14,862 bases of DNA from an uncultured Clostridium sp. (lineage in GTDB: Bacteria; Bacillota_A; Clostridia; TANB77; CAG-508): assembly GCA_946491915.1 (NCBI GenBank), contig CAMLYR010000034.1:1-14862 (forward strand), written 5' to 3'. A program made the position numbers and the translations under genes. Positions 7,216 to 13,887 of this stretch are shown here, one piece after another. Within the stretch, counting starts at the first letter, position 1. The number at the start of each line of letters is the position of its first letter. The notes below the pieces were generated by a model. It did not search any database, was not told the origin of the DNA, and worked only from the letters and a program-made list of their open reading frames with translations.

Positions 7216-8108
7216 TCCCCCCTGTCTTTTCAAAAAATGCATCTTCTAATGTTTTTTCTTCTTGTTTCACTTCATAAATCTTAACTCTGTTTTCTACTAA
7301 TTTTTCAATCAATTCTGGTATCTCTTCTTTTGGCACATTCATCTTAAATCTATGATTATCGATTACAATGATGTCTTTTATGATATTTTTTATACGATTT
7401 ACATCATCCACTTCAAATAGTTGTAAATCATGACTAGCTTCTTTCTTGATTTCAGAAATTTCACTGGTTTCTATCACTTCTCCATTTTTTATAATACATA
7501 CTTTTGTACAGAAATTATCTAATTCTGCTAGATTGTGGCTAGAAATTAAAATAGCCATTTTTTCCTTTGTTGCTAAATCCACTAACAATTCTCTCATTTC
7601 CTTAATTCCTTCTGGATCTAATCCATTGGTTGGCTCATCTAATATTAATAAATTTGGTTTATGCAATATGGCTTGTGCAATTCCTAATCTTTGTCTCATT
7701 CCTAAAGAATATTTAGATACTTTGTCATGAATTCTGTTTTCTAGTTTTACCAATTTTACCACTTCATCAATTCTTTCTTTTGTAATTCCTTTATATAAAT
7801 TGGCTACTAATTTTAAGTTTTGATAGCCTGATAAGTACATATACATATCTGGATTTTCAACAATGGCTCCTACTTTTTTAATGGCATGTGTAAATTCTTT
7901 TTCAATATCATATCCATTGATGGTTACCTTTCCACTAGTAATGCTTTGCAATCCTAAAATTAATTTTATGGTTGTTGTTTTTCCGTGCACCATTTGGTCC
8001 AATAAATCCTAAAATATCTCCTTGCTTTATTTCCAATGAAACTTTTTTTAAGATTTCTCTTTTTCCAAATGTTTTACACAAGTTTTCACATTTTAATATG
8101 GTTTCCAT
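7202..8108 (-). CDS. ABC transporter ATP-binding protein, +1 frameshift at CGG in Walker A
   Basis: ATPase subunit of the ABC-2 exporter. Translation from ATG 8106-8108 gives a normal start, METILKCENLCKTFGKREIL, up to GFIGPNGA at residue 41. The next zero-frame codon is CGG (7983-7985), followed by unrelated sequence. Skipping the single C at 7985 restores GKTTTIKLILGL, exactly the Walker A motif GPNGAGKTTT, and the frame then runs 260 codons to TAA. The joined protein has 301 residues, normal for BcrA-type ATPases, with signature YSLGMRQRL, Walker B LLILDEPTNGLD and H-loop ISSH intact. GGGGAGG precedes the ATG by 12 bases, and the permease start overlaps the end. A gene finder would call only 7202-8002, which lacks half of Walker A. 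No other decay is seen, so it is either functional through +1 frameshifting, freshly mutated, or a sequence error. Confidence 0.85.
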
Positions 8109-8159
8109 ATATTGATCATTCCTCCCCTTTAAAAATTTTTAACTTGTTTACTGTTTCAA

Positions 8160-8187
8160 ATTCTAACATATATTTATTGATTTCCAA
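8160..8187 (-). promoter_or_regulatory. Putative promoter of the ABC exporter genes
   Basis: On the minus strand TTGGAA (8182-8187) and TAGAAT (8160-8165) are 16 bp apart, with TG one base before the -10 (extended -10 form). The position, about 50 bp before the ATPase ATG and downstream of the terminator at 8261-8288, is consistent. Read by eye only. Confidence 0.4.
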
Positions 8188-8260
8188 TTGATTTTTTCTT
8201 AAGATTTTATGAAGTCTTTTTTGTATTTCTTAATTTTTTCTTATATCCGACATGTGCAAC

Positions 8261-8288
8261 AAAAAAACACAATATATATTGTGTTTTT
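8261..8288 (-). terminator. Rho-independent terminator after the NadR-like gene
   Basis: A perfect 26-bp palindrome at 8263-8288 (core CACAATATATATTGTG) is followed on the minus strand by a run of seven T. It lies about 60 bp past the stop of the NadR-like gene. The stem is AT-rich, so it may be moderate in strength. The rest of the 8109-8349 gap holds the exporter promoter and no gene. Confidence 0.6.
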
Positions 8289-8349
8289 ACTTCATCATCA
8301 AAAAAATAGTTGTTGATTAAATCATATTATGCTTATTCTATTCTGAAAA

Positions 8350-8817
8350 TCACTTATCTTTCTTTAATTCTTTATAAATAAATTCTTCTATATATTCTTT
8401 ATTTTCTTTTGCATTTTTTCTGATTTTTGTTCCACTGATGGCATATTTTTCTCTAAGTCTATCTACTTGTACCTCTTCTATGTTTAAATCTCTTGCAACA
8501 TATTTTCCATAAGGTTCACTGTTATAAAAATGCGTAACAGGTATATCTTTTATAATATTTTTCAAATAATCCATTTGAATTTTTACACTTTCTTCATCTA
8601 ATCCATATTGTGATGGTGGATTTTTAGCTAGTAAAATGTTTACTTCTGGATATATTTCTTTTATCCATTTTGCTCTTTGCTCTAGAGGTATGTCTATGAC
8701 ATTTGTTTCATAGACAATGACATAGAACTCGTCCATTTCTTTGATACCTTTTTCTATTAAATATTGATGCCCTTTATGTAATGGGGCAAATTTTCCTATC
8801 GTAAATCCAATTTTCAT
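8350..8817 (-). CDS. NadR-type nicotinamide-nucleotide adenylyltransferase domain protein
   Basis: A 155-residue stand-alone nucleotidyltransferase of the HxGH superfamily. GKFAPLHKGHQYLIEKG (8-24) contains the H14-x-x-H17 nucleotide-binding signature. YNSEPYGKYVARDL (98-111) and VDRLREKYAISGTKIR (118-133) match the C-terminal half of the NMN adenylyltransferase domain of NadR, including the ISGTKIR phosphate-binding motif. It lacks both the N-terminal DNA-binding region and the C-terminal ribosylnicotinamide kinase of full NadR. The likely reaction is NMN + ATP to NAD, but pantetheine-phosphate and other cytidylyl or adenylyl transferases share the fold, so the substrate is inferred. AAGGAAG precedes the ATG. 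It is transcribed divergently from the small gene at 8897. Confidence 0.75.
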   Translation of the reverse strand: MKIGFTIGKFAPLHKGHQYLIEKGIKEMDEFYVIVYETNVIDIPLEQRAKWIKEIYPEVNILLAKNPPSQYGLDEESVKIQMDYLKNIIKDIPVTHFYNSEPYGKYVARDLNIEEVQVDRLREKYAISGTKIRKNAKENKEYIEEFIYKELKKDK

Positions 8818-8896
8818 TTTTTTACTTCCTTCTTTTCTATATTTTTATAACATTTATATATTTTTTTCCATATACTAGATATATGAGGTGATGATT

Positions 8897-9046
8897 TTGA
8901 ATCCATGCACTTTTGTTCAATTTGTTTCTTTACTTGCTTGTGAAATTGCAAAAGATAAGTCACAAGACGAACTTGCCATTTTAGCTGCTTTTTTTACACA
9001 ACTTGGCGATACTTTAGCCACCCTTGCTACTTTAAATGATAAGTAA
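8897..9046 (+). CDS. Small conserved clostridial-type protein, probably DUF6774 family
   Basis: The only plus-strand gene in the window: 49 residues starting MNPCTFVQFVSLLACEIAKD and ending LATLATLNDK. I chose the TTG at 8897 because GAGGTGAT (8885-8892) is well placed for it. An in-frame ATG at 8891 overlaps that site and is too close. The amino-terminal NPC, the central Cys15 followed by an acidic stretch (SQDELAIL), and FTQLGDTLATLA near the end match, as I remember it, a short family of unknown function widespread in Clostridia (DUF6774). It has no signal peptide; it looks like two short amphipathic helices. It ends 11 bp from the convergent HAD gene. A TATACT at 8871-8876 could be its -10. 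The function is unknown. Confidence 0.7.
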   Translation: MNPCTFVQFVSLLACEIAKDKSQDELAILAAFFTQLGDTLATLATLNDK

Positions 9047-9057
9047 ATAATTTTTTC

Positions 9058-9774
9058 TTACTGACCATTTAATTCTTTCTTTAATACTTTTTCCATTTCT
9101 TGGATAATTTTTTTACCAGTTTCTTTTTTACCAAAATCATAATAATTTGCATTTTCTAATTCTATAAATTTTGTGTTTGTATTATTAATAAAACTTTTCT
9201 TAGCTACTTTTAACAAAGGAATATCTGATATAGAATCTCCAAAAGAAAATAAAATTCTGTTTTCTTTATCTTTGCAAATTTCTTTTACCATTATTTCTTT
9301 ATTTTTGTCAGAGCCATTATTTTGATATTGATTTGTATATATCCCATTTTCTATTACATATTGTACACCATATATTTCATCAATTCCTAGTTCTTCTTTA
9401 TATAATTCTATTAACTCCTGCTGTGCCCCTGATATGACAATGATTTTTATCTTATTCCTTTTTAAGAATGGAAATATATTTTGTTTCATAATGTCAAAAA
9501 TATTTTCCTTATCTATTTTTTTATATGCTTCTAAAACAGATAAAATATCTTCTTTTCTCACTCCCTGTATATATTTTCCATATACCTTCATTCCCTCTTC
9601 TGTTAATTCATTATGGTCCAATTCTCCTTTTAGATATCTTTGATAAACTTCATCATTTTCTTTTACTAGTCCTTTTTTAATTTTTCCACTTTCTTCTAAC
9701 ATTTCTAACCACATTAAACATGCATAATTTTTTCTTACGGTTTTATCCCAGTCAAATAAAGCTATATAGTTCAT
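9058..9774 (-). CDS. HAD-family phosphatase (SerB-like subfamily IB)
   Basis: A 238-residue phosphohydrolase. HAD motif I is FDWDKTV, with nucleophile D8 and acid D10. Motif II is IIVISGAQ, with S115. Motif IV is SFGDSISDIPLL, with D180 and D184. A helical cap sits between motifs I and II (about 15-90), as in phosphoserine-phosphatase-like enzymes. Motif III is probably one of the lysines at 158-170. The substrate cannot be read; phosphoserine, phosphocholine-type or nucleotide substrates are all known in the subfamily. AAAGGAG precedes the ATG. It is the last gene of the cluster beginning with the IMPase-like gene, 38 bp after mutY, and faces the small plus-strand gene tail to tail. Confidence 0.82.
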   Translation of the reverse strand: MNYIALFDWDKTVRKNYACLMWLEMLEESGKIKKGLVKENDEVYQRYLKGELDHNELTEEGMKVYGKYIQGVRKEDILSVLEAYKKIDKENIFDIMKQNIFPFLKRNKIKIIVISGAQQELIELYKEELGIDEIYGVQYVIENGIYTNQYQNNGSDKNKEIMVKEICKDKENRILFSFGDSISDIPLLKVAKKSFINNTNTKFIELENANYYDFGKKETGKKIIQEMEKVLKKELNGQ

Positions 9775-9812
9775 TTTTTCTCCTTTTCAATTACTAAATT
9801 TTTTATTTTTTC

Positions 9813-10851
9813 TTACTTTTCTGTTGATACTAACTTCTTAAATGCTGTTGGTAATGGATATTCCTTTTTCATTTGTTTTTCCGTCACCCATATCCATATG
9901 TTATTTTTATTTTCTACCTCCACTTCATAAGCTACCATTTTCCACTCTATGTGAGTAAATATATGTTTTGCATGCTTTTTTAGATATAGATTTTTAAATT
10001 GTATTTGCCATTGTTCTAAAATTTTTGGAATTTCATCTTCTGATATTTCTCCGAATGACATTTGGAAATTCATATAAATTTGCTAATATCCCTGTTTTTT
10101 CACGTTTTCTAATCGCTATTTCATTTTTATATTTTAATATAAAAACTGTTTTGTTTTCTACTTTTCGCTTTTGTTTTTTTATTCTAACAGGTATTTCATT
10201 TGTTAGATTTTCTTTATAGGCTATACAAAATTCTTGAATCGGACATTTTTCACATAATGGAACTGTATTGGGCAGACAAATTTTTTCTCCTAATTCCATT
10301 AATCCTTCATTAAAATCTCCTGGTTCATCAGGCATAATTTCTAATAATTTCTTCGTGACTTTTCTTTTGGTTTCTGGTAATAGCACATCTTCTTTGCTTG
10401 CAAGTACTCGAGAAACTACTCTTAATACATTTCCATCTACTGCTGGTACTTTTTCATTATAACTAATAGATGCAATTGCTCCTGCTGTATATTCTCCTAT
10501 TCCTGATAATTTTAGTAACTGCGTATAACTGGTAGGTAATTTTCCATCATATTCTTGTTCAATCTGAATAGCTGCCTTTTTTAAGTTTTTTGCTCTACTA
10601 TAATACCCTAATCCTTCCCACAATTTTAATAACTTTTCTTCTTGTACAATTGCTAAATCTTGTATAGTTGGTAATTCTTTCATAAACCTTGTATAATATT
10701 TTTTCACTGCTTCTATTCTTGTTTGTTGTAGCATAATTTCTGAAACCCATATATGGTATGGTTCTTTATCTTGCTTCCATGGTAATGTCTTTTCTTGTTT
10801 TTGATACCATTTTACAATTGGTTCTACGATTTGCTTTAATTCTTTTTTCAT
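9813..10851 (-). CDS. mutY: A/G-specific adenine DNA glycosylase, +1 frameshift at CGG
   Basis: Removes adenine mispaired with 8-oxoguanine. The first frame (272 codons, 10033-10851) holds the catalytic domain: E38 in SEIMLQQTR, the helix-hairpin-helix LSGIGEYTAGAIA (115-127), catalytic D139 in VDGNVLR and the [4Fe-4S] cysteines C192-x7-C200-x2-C203-x5-C209. It then enters the NUDIX-like C-terminal domain (NLYEFPNVI, 258-266) and meets CGG at 10051-10053, after which it runs to TGA within five codons. Skipping the C at 10053 gives GEISEDEIPKILEQW, then IFTHIEWKMVAYEVEV and YPLPTAFKKL, which is the rest of the MutY 8-oxoG-recognition domain. The joined product has 345 residues, the normal length. 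Both halves are well preserved, so this is a recent break, a consensus error or a genuine +1 frameshift. The ATG follows AGGGG. Confidence 0.85.
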
Positions 10852-10882
10852 TCTTCGCCCCTAAATTATTTATTTTTTCTTC

Positions 10883-11221
10883 TTATTTCCATATCCTATT
10901 GCAATTTTTTTCTTCTTTTTCTTTAAAAGCCTTAAACATATCTACATGATTCATATTGGCTATACTAAGTAAATATATAAAACAATCTGCTAATTCTTCT
11001 TCAATACTTTCATCATATTTCTTATTTACATCTAATGATCCATTTGTATTTTTTCTAATAGCCTTAGCCAATTCTCCTATTTCTTCTATAAATAACATCA
11101 TTTCTCTTTCAATTGTCACACCATCAAATTTTCTAGCTTTTTTCATATCTTTTATATATTTTTGAATATCTACTATTGTACTGTTTTCATTTAATAATTC
11201 TAATTCTTCTTTTAGTTCCAT
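10883..11221 (-). CDS. MazG-like nucleotide pyrophosphohydrolase
   Basis: A 112-residue protein of the all-alpha MazG/dUTPase-like superfamily, which hydrolyses nucleoside triphosphates to monophosphates and so cleans abnormal nucleotides. The metal-binding pattern is visible: E-E-x-x-E in FIEEIGELAKAIRK (about 44-57), then E-x-x-D in EEELADCFIYLLSIAN (about 74-89). The first 35 residues are a charged helical extension. The nucleotide preference is unknown. It lies between the HIT-like gene (30 bp) and mutY (31 bp), in a cluster that could be read as nucleotide and DNA hygiene, though that is inference. AAGGAG precedes the ATG at a rather long spacing of about 13 bases. Confidence 0.78.
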   Translation of the reverse strand: MELKEELELLNENSTIVDIQKYIKDMKKARKFDGVTIEREMMLFIEEIGELAKAIRKNTNGSLDVNKKYDESIEEELADCFIYLLSIANMNHVDMFKAFKEKEEKNCNRIWK

Positions 11222-11251
11222 ATAATTACTCTTTCTCCTTAAATCTTTACT

Positions 11252-11776
11252 TTATTCATCAATATCATGTTCTGCAAAATATTCTTTTATCTTTTTTATA
11301 ACATCTAGTACTTTTTGAACATTTTCTTCACTACAATTTCTTTTCGCATATTCTGAAATTTCTCTCAAATAGCTAATTCCTTTTCCAAATTTTTCTGTCA
11401 TCCATTTGTAATTCGGAAAAATCCATATATGTAAATGTTTCGAACGTTCTTCTTGTATTAATGTTATTTCATCTACAATTTTTAATTCTTTTAATGCCTT
11501 TTCAGCATACATGATAAGATTTCCTATTTCATCTCTTTCTTCTTTATTTAGTTGAGAAAAAGAAGAAATATGTCTTTTGGCATTTATGATTAAAAAACCA
11601 GGAATTGGAATTTCAGGATCTGTTCCTAATATTGCATTTTTTCCTTCATAAATAATTCCTCCTGGAATTTGTACTTCTTTTCTTACAATGGCACATCCTA
11701 AACAATCAAAACTCCATTCATTTCCTAAAAAATCAACCATTTGATTTGAATTTCCTACGAAATTATTATCATTCAT
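11252..11776 (-). CDS. HIT-like protein with incomplete histidine triad
   Basis: A 174-residue relative of histidine-triad nucleotide hydrolases. The N-terminal DCLGCAIVRKEVQIPGG (24-40) resembles the Cys-pair start of Firmicutes HIT proteins, PIPGFLIINAKRHISSF (57-73) the conserved middle, and KHLHIWIFP (113-121) the triad. The His pattern is H114-x-H116-x-W118, so the third His is Trp while the middle His, the nucleophile in HIT enzymes, is kept. Activity may be altered; HIT-branch proteins with non-His third positions exist (for example transferases), so it need not be dead. The C-terminal 45 residues are helical and charged. GGAGG is ideally placed before the ATG. It lies 24 bp after the IMPase-like gene in the same apparent operon. 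Confidence 0.75.
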   Translation of the reverse strand: MNDNNFVGNSNQMVDFLGNEWSFDCLGCAIVRKEVQIPGGIIYEGKNAILGTDPEIPIPGFLIINAKRHISSFSQLNKEERDEIGNLIMYAEKALKELKIVDEITLIQEERSKHLHIWIFPNYKWMTEKFGKGISYLREISEYAKRNCSEENVQKVLDVIKKIKEYFAEHDIDE

Positions 11777-11800
11777 TTTTTGCCTCCATAAAATTTATAC

Positions 11801-12601
11801 TTAATTCCTTTTATTTTCTAAATACTTTTTTATTATTTTAACCACTTCATTATGTACTTTTCCATTGCTAATTACAGCACCATTAATACTTTCATCATAT
11901 CGTTGTTCATTTCCAAATAAATCTGTAACCATTCCACCTGCTTCTTCAACAATTACCTTTACTGCAGCAATATCACAATTTTTATGTTTTGTACCTGGAA
12001 AAATAGCAAGTGTAAAATCTCCAGTTGCCACACACATACAAGCTCTAATAATGCTTCCTAACCCTATAAAATAGGTTTTACTTGCTAATTCTTGTACTAC
12101 CTCTGATATATTATACTCTGCTCCTATCCATAAATCATAATGACATACACTTCTCATATCATCTAATTCATATTCATTTACAGTGATTTTTTCTCCATTT
12201 TTATATACACCTTTTCCTTTTATGGCAGTATACAGAGATTTGGTAAATGGATCAAATACGACTCCTATTTTTGCTTCTCCTTTTATCACTAAAGCAAGTG
12301 AAAATACGGCAACTGGAATATGTCTAGCATACATAGCTGTTCCATCCACAGGATCACATACCCATACATAGTCACTTTTTCCAAATTGTTCTTCTTCTCC
12401 ATCAACTGAATGATAAGGATATTTCTCCTTTACTTGTTTGATTAAATAAGTATTTATTTCTGTATCTGCTAAAGTTACAATCGTTTTATCCCCTTTATAA
12501 CTAGCCCCATTGTTATCCCTAAAATATTTTAACATTACTTCTCCAGCATATTGGGCAATGTCTTTTGCAAATTCTAAATATTCTTCTAAACTTTCATCCA
12601 T
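11801..12601 (-). CDS. Inositol monophosphatase family phosphatase
   Basis: A Mg-dependent sugar-phosphate phosphatase of 266 residues. Metal-site motifs are visible: VDGEEEQFG (66-74), the signature DPVDGTAMYARHIP (83-96) with D83 and D86, and NCDIAAVKVIVEEAGG (208-223) with D210; the usual Trp of the last motif is Asn208. Possible substrates include inositol-1-phosphate, histidinol phosphate, fructose-1,6-bisphosphate or PAP, and the sequence does not decide. The frame is open to 12700, but that start lies inside the rpmA terminator. The ATG at 12601, with AAGGTG six bases upstream, begins where family members begin. It is the first gene of a minus-strand cluster with HIT-like, MazG-like, mutY and HAD genes, all spaced 24-38 bp. 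Confidence 0.88.
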   Translation of the reverse strand: MDESLEEYLEFAKDIAQYAGEVMLKYFRDNNGASYKGDKTIVTLADTEINTYLIKQVKEKYPYHSVDGEEEQFGKSDYVWVCDPVDGTAMYARHIPVAVFSLALVIKGEAKIGVVFDPFTKSLYTAIKGKGVYKNGEKITVNEYELDDMRSVCHYDLWIGAEYNISEVVQELASKTYFIGLGSIIRACMCVATGDFTLAIFPGTKHKNCDIAAVKVIVEEAGGMVTDLFGNEQRYDESINGAVISNGKVHNEVVKIIKKYLENKRN

Positions 12602-12637
12602 AATATACACCTTAAATCCTAATCTCTCTTGTTTTAT

Positions 12638-12643
12638 ATTATA
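12638..12643 (-). promoter_or_regulatory. Possible -10 element for the IMPase-mutY cluster
   Basis: A minus-strand TATAAT lies 36 bp before the IMPase-like start and just downstream of the rpmA terminator, where a promoter is expected. The -35 region (TAGTTT at 17 bp) is poor and the area is AT-rich. Confidence 0.3.
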
Positions 12644-12687
12644 TATGATTTTTAATATAAAAACTAGTAATATATAAAAATTAGTAC

Positions 12688-12716
12688 AAAAAAGAACCAA
12701 GCTTATAACTTGATTC
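12688..12716 (-). terminator. Rho-independent terminator of the rplU-rpmA operon
   Basis: On the minus strand GAATCAAG (12709-12716), a 7-base loop, then CTTGGTTC (12694-12701) form an 8-bp stem with one G-U pair. Six T follow at 12688-12693. It begins 13 bp after the rpmA stop codon. Confidence 0.85.
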
Positions 12717-12729
12717 TCTCATATATATT

Positions 12730-12990
12730 TTATGATTCTACTGGATAAACACTAACTTGTTTTTTATCTTTACCTTTTCTTTCAAATTTAACTGTTCCAT
12801 CTACTAATGCATATAAAGTATCATCACTACCTTTACCCACATTTGTTCCTGGATGTACTTTTGTTCCTCTTTGTCTTACTAAGATATTTCCAGCTAGAAC
12901 AAATTGACCATCAGCTCTTTTTACTCCAAGACGCTTTGATTCACTCTCTCTACCGTTATGGCTACTACCTTGACCTTTTTTATGAGCCAT
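12730..12990 (-). CDS. rpmA: Large ribosomal subunit protein bL27
   Basis: Protein of the 50S peptidyl-transferase region, 86 residues. It opens directly with [20 protein letters not shown], the mature L27 N-terminus whose tail reaches the tRNA acceptor ends. [19 protein letters not shown] (34-52) is the family core. Most Firmicutes make L27 with an extra segment of about nine residues that is cut off by the protease Prp, encoded between rplU and rpmA. Here there is no extension, and only 60 bp without any ORF separate the two genes, so both features are missing together. AAAGGAG stands nine bases before the ATG, and the operon ends in a clear terminator. Confidence 0.97.
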   Translation of the reverse strand: MAHKKGQGSSHNGRESESKRLGVKRADGQFVLAGNILVRQRGTKVHPGTNVGKGSDDTLYALVDGTVKFERKGKDKKQVSVYPVES

Positions 12991-13050
12991 GCTCTTTCAC
13001 TCCTTTCGGTTCAGATTTTTTATATCTCTATTTGATTATTCTAAAAATAA

Positions 13051-13437
13051 TTATGCTTCTGCTTTTTCAGCAACTTTTTTTGTTTCAGCTTTTGCACTTG
13101 CTGCTTTTGTTTCTGCTTTTTTAGCAGCTGTTTTGATTGATGTAATTTCTACTTTTGTATATGGTTGTCTATGTCCTTGTTTTCTTCTATAATTCTTTTT
13201 AGGTTTCATTTTGAAAACAATGATTTTTTTACCTTTACCATGAGAAACTACTTTTCCTTCTACTTTTACACCTTTTACATAAGGATTTCCAACTTGTACT
13301 TTTCCATCTTCTGAAACTAGTATCACTTTATCAAAAGTAACTTTTTTACCTTCTTCTGCATCTAGTTTTTCGAAAAATACAACATCTCCTTCTGCTACTT
13401 TGTATTGTTTTCCACAGCTTTCAATTATTGCGTACAT
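13051..13437 (-). CDS. rplU: Large ribosomal subunit protein bL21
   Basis: A 128-residue 50S protein. [18 protein letters not shown] (1-18) and [20 protein letters not shown] (74-93) are diagnostic; the latter is the rRNA-binding stretch. The core ends near residue 101, the usual length of bL21, and is followed by an Ala/Lys/Glu-rich tail of about 27 residues ([18 protein letters not shown] and on) of low complexity, likely disordered or helical at the ribosome surface. GGGAGG lies ten bases before the ATG. Transcription starts from a consensus promoter about 100 bp upstream through a structured leader, and rpmA follows after 60 bp. Confidence 0.97.
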   Translation of the reverse strand: MYAIIESCGKQYKVAEGDVVFFEKLDAEEGKKVTFDKVILVSEDGKVQVGNPYVKGVKVEGKVVSHGKGKKIIVFKMKPKKNYRRKQGHRQPYTKVEITSIKTAAKKAETKAASAKAETKKVAEKAEA

Positions 13438-13537
13438 CTAAAATGCACCTCCCTTATTCGTATACTCGCTAATCCTTAAAAAAGGTAACTAACGCTATTT
13501 GTTAGTATTTATGTACCTTGACTAAGCGGATTACAGT
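13438..13537 (-). promoter_or_regulatory. Structured L21-type leader of rplU-rpmA
   Basis: The roughly 100-base untranslated leader can fold into three nested helices, given in minus-strand sense: TAATCC (13528-13533) with GGATTA (13470-13475), AAGGTA (13514-13519) with TACCTT (13482-13487), and ACTAAC (13501-13506) with GTTAGT (13488-13493). A structured mRNA leader upstream of rplU is known in Firmicutes (L21 leader), where autoregulation by L21 or another ribosomal protein is presumed. I matched it by position and helices, not by a covariance search. Confidence 0.7.
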
Positions 13538-13542
13538 TACTT

Positions 13543-13571
13543 ATTTTACCATAAAATACTATTAGTGTCAA
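13543..13571 (-). promoter_or_regulatory. Strong sigma-A promoter of rplU-rpmA
   Basis: A perfect -35 TTGACA (13566-13571), a 17-bp spacer and -10 TAAAAT (13543-13548) on the minus strand. The expected start site, around 13536, begins the L21 leader. It stands 31 bp from the nearest end of the MITE-like insertion. Confidence 0.85.
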
Positions 13572-13602
13572 CTATTTCAAATGATTTTTTTAGAATATAC
13601 TT

Positions 13603-13871
13603 TAAATTGGGTTACTGTTCAGACTCAAAGGCTCGAAAGGTTACATATATATCATTTTGAAATACCGCGTAAGCGATCAAAAGAGCAAAAGCGAGTGCGA
13701 TTAGAGCAACCTTCTTTCGCTAAAATATGAACTTTTTGGATAGGATTAAATGTTATTTAAGACTAGACAAAAATTCGTATTTTAGCATAAGTGGTTGCTT
13801 TCGCACTAGGTATGAAAAATGATATATATGTAACCTTTCGAGCCTTTGAGTCTGAACAGTAACTAAATTGG
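13603..13871. mobile_element. MITE-like insertion with 48-bp inverted ends and 8-bp target duplication
   Basis: The element proper (13611-13863, 253 bp) has perfect inverted terminal repeats of 48 bp (13611-13658 and 13816-13863), ends GTTACTG...CAGTAAC, and further imperfect pairing inside (GCTAAAATATGAAC near 13719 against GCTAAAATACGAAT near 13790). Only about 35 bp at the centre is unpaired. The 8-bp direct repeat TAAATTGG stands at both edges (13603-13610 and 13864-13871), the mark of transposition. It has no ORF, so it needs a transposase elsewhere. It lies between the thrS stop and the rplU promoter, and no other terminator for thrS is seen, so the hairpin may serve as one. Its sequence differs from the element at 5467-5739. 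Confidence 0.85.
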
Positions 13872-13887
13872 ACACTGAAAAATTAAT

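Noticed and set aside
7216..7242. Longer start for the ABC permease at 7242
   Set aside because: The poly-G ribosome site lies between this ATG and the next in-frame starts, so it serves 7215 or 7209.
7982..10053. Simple reassignment of CGG to another amino acid
   Set aside because: It would not restore the frame at either site; one base must be skipped to recover the conserved sequence.
12602..12700. N-terminal extension of the IMPase-like protein (open frame to 12700, hydrophobic, resembling a signal anchor)
   Set aside because: It would start inside the rpmA terminator and has no ribosome site there. The ATG at 12601 has one and matches the family start.
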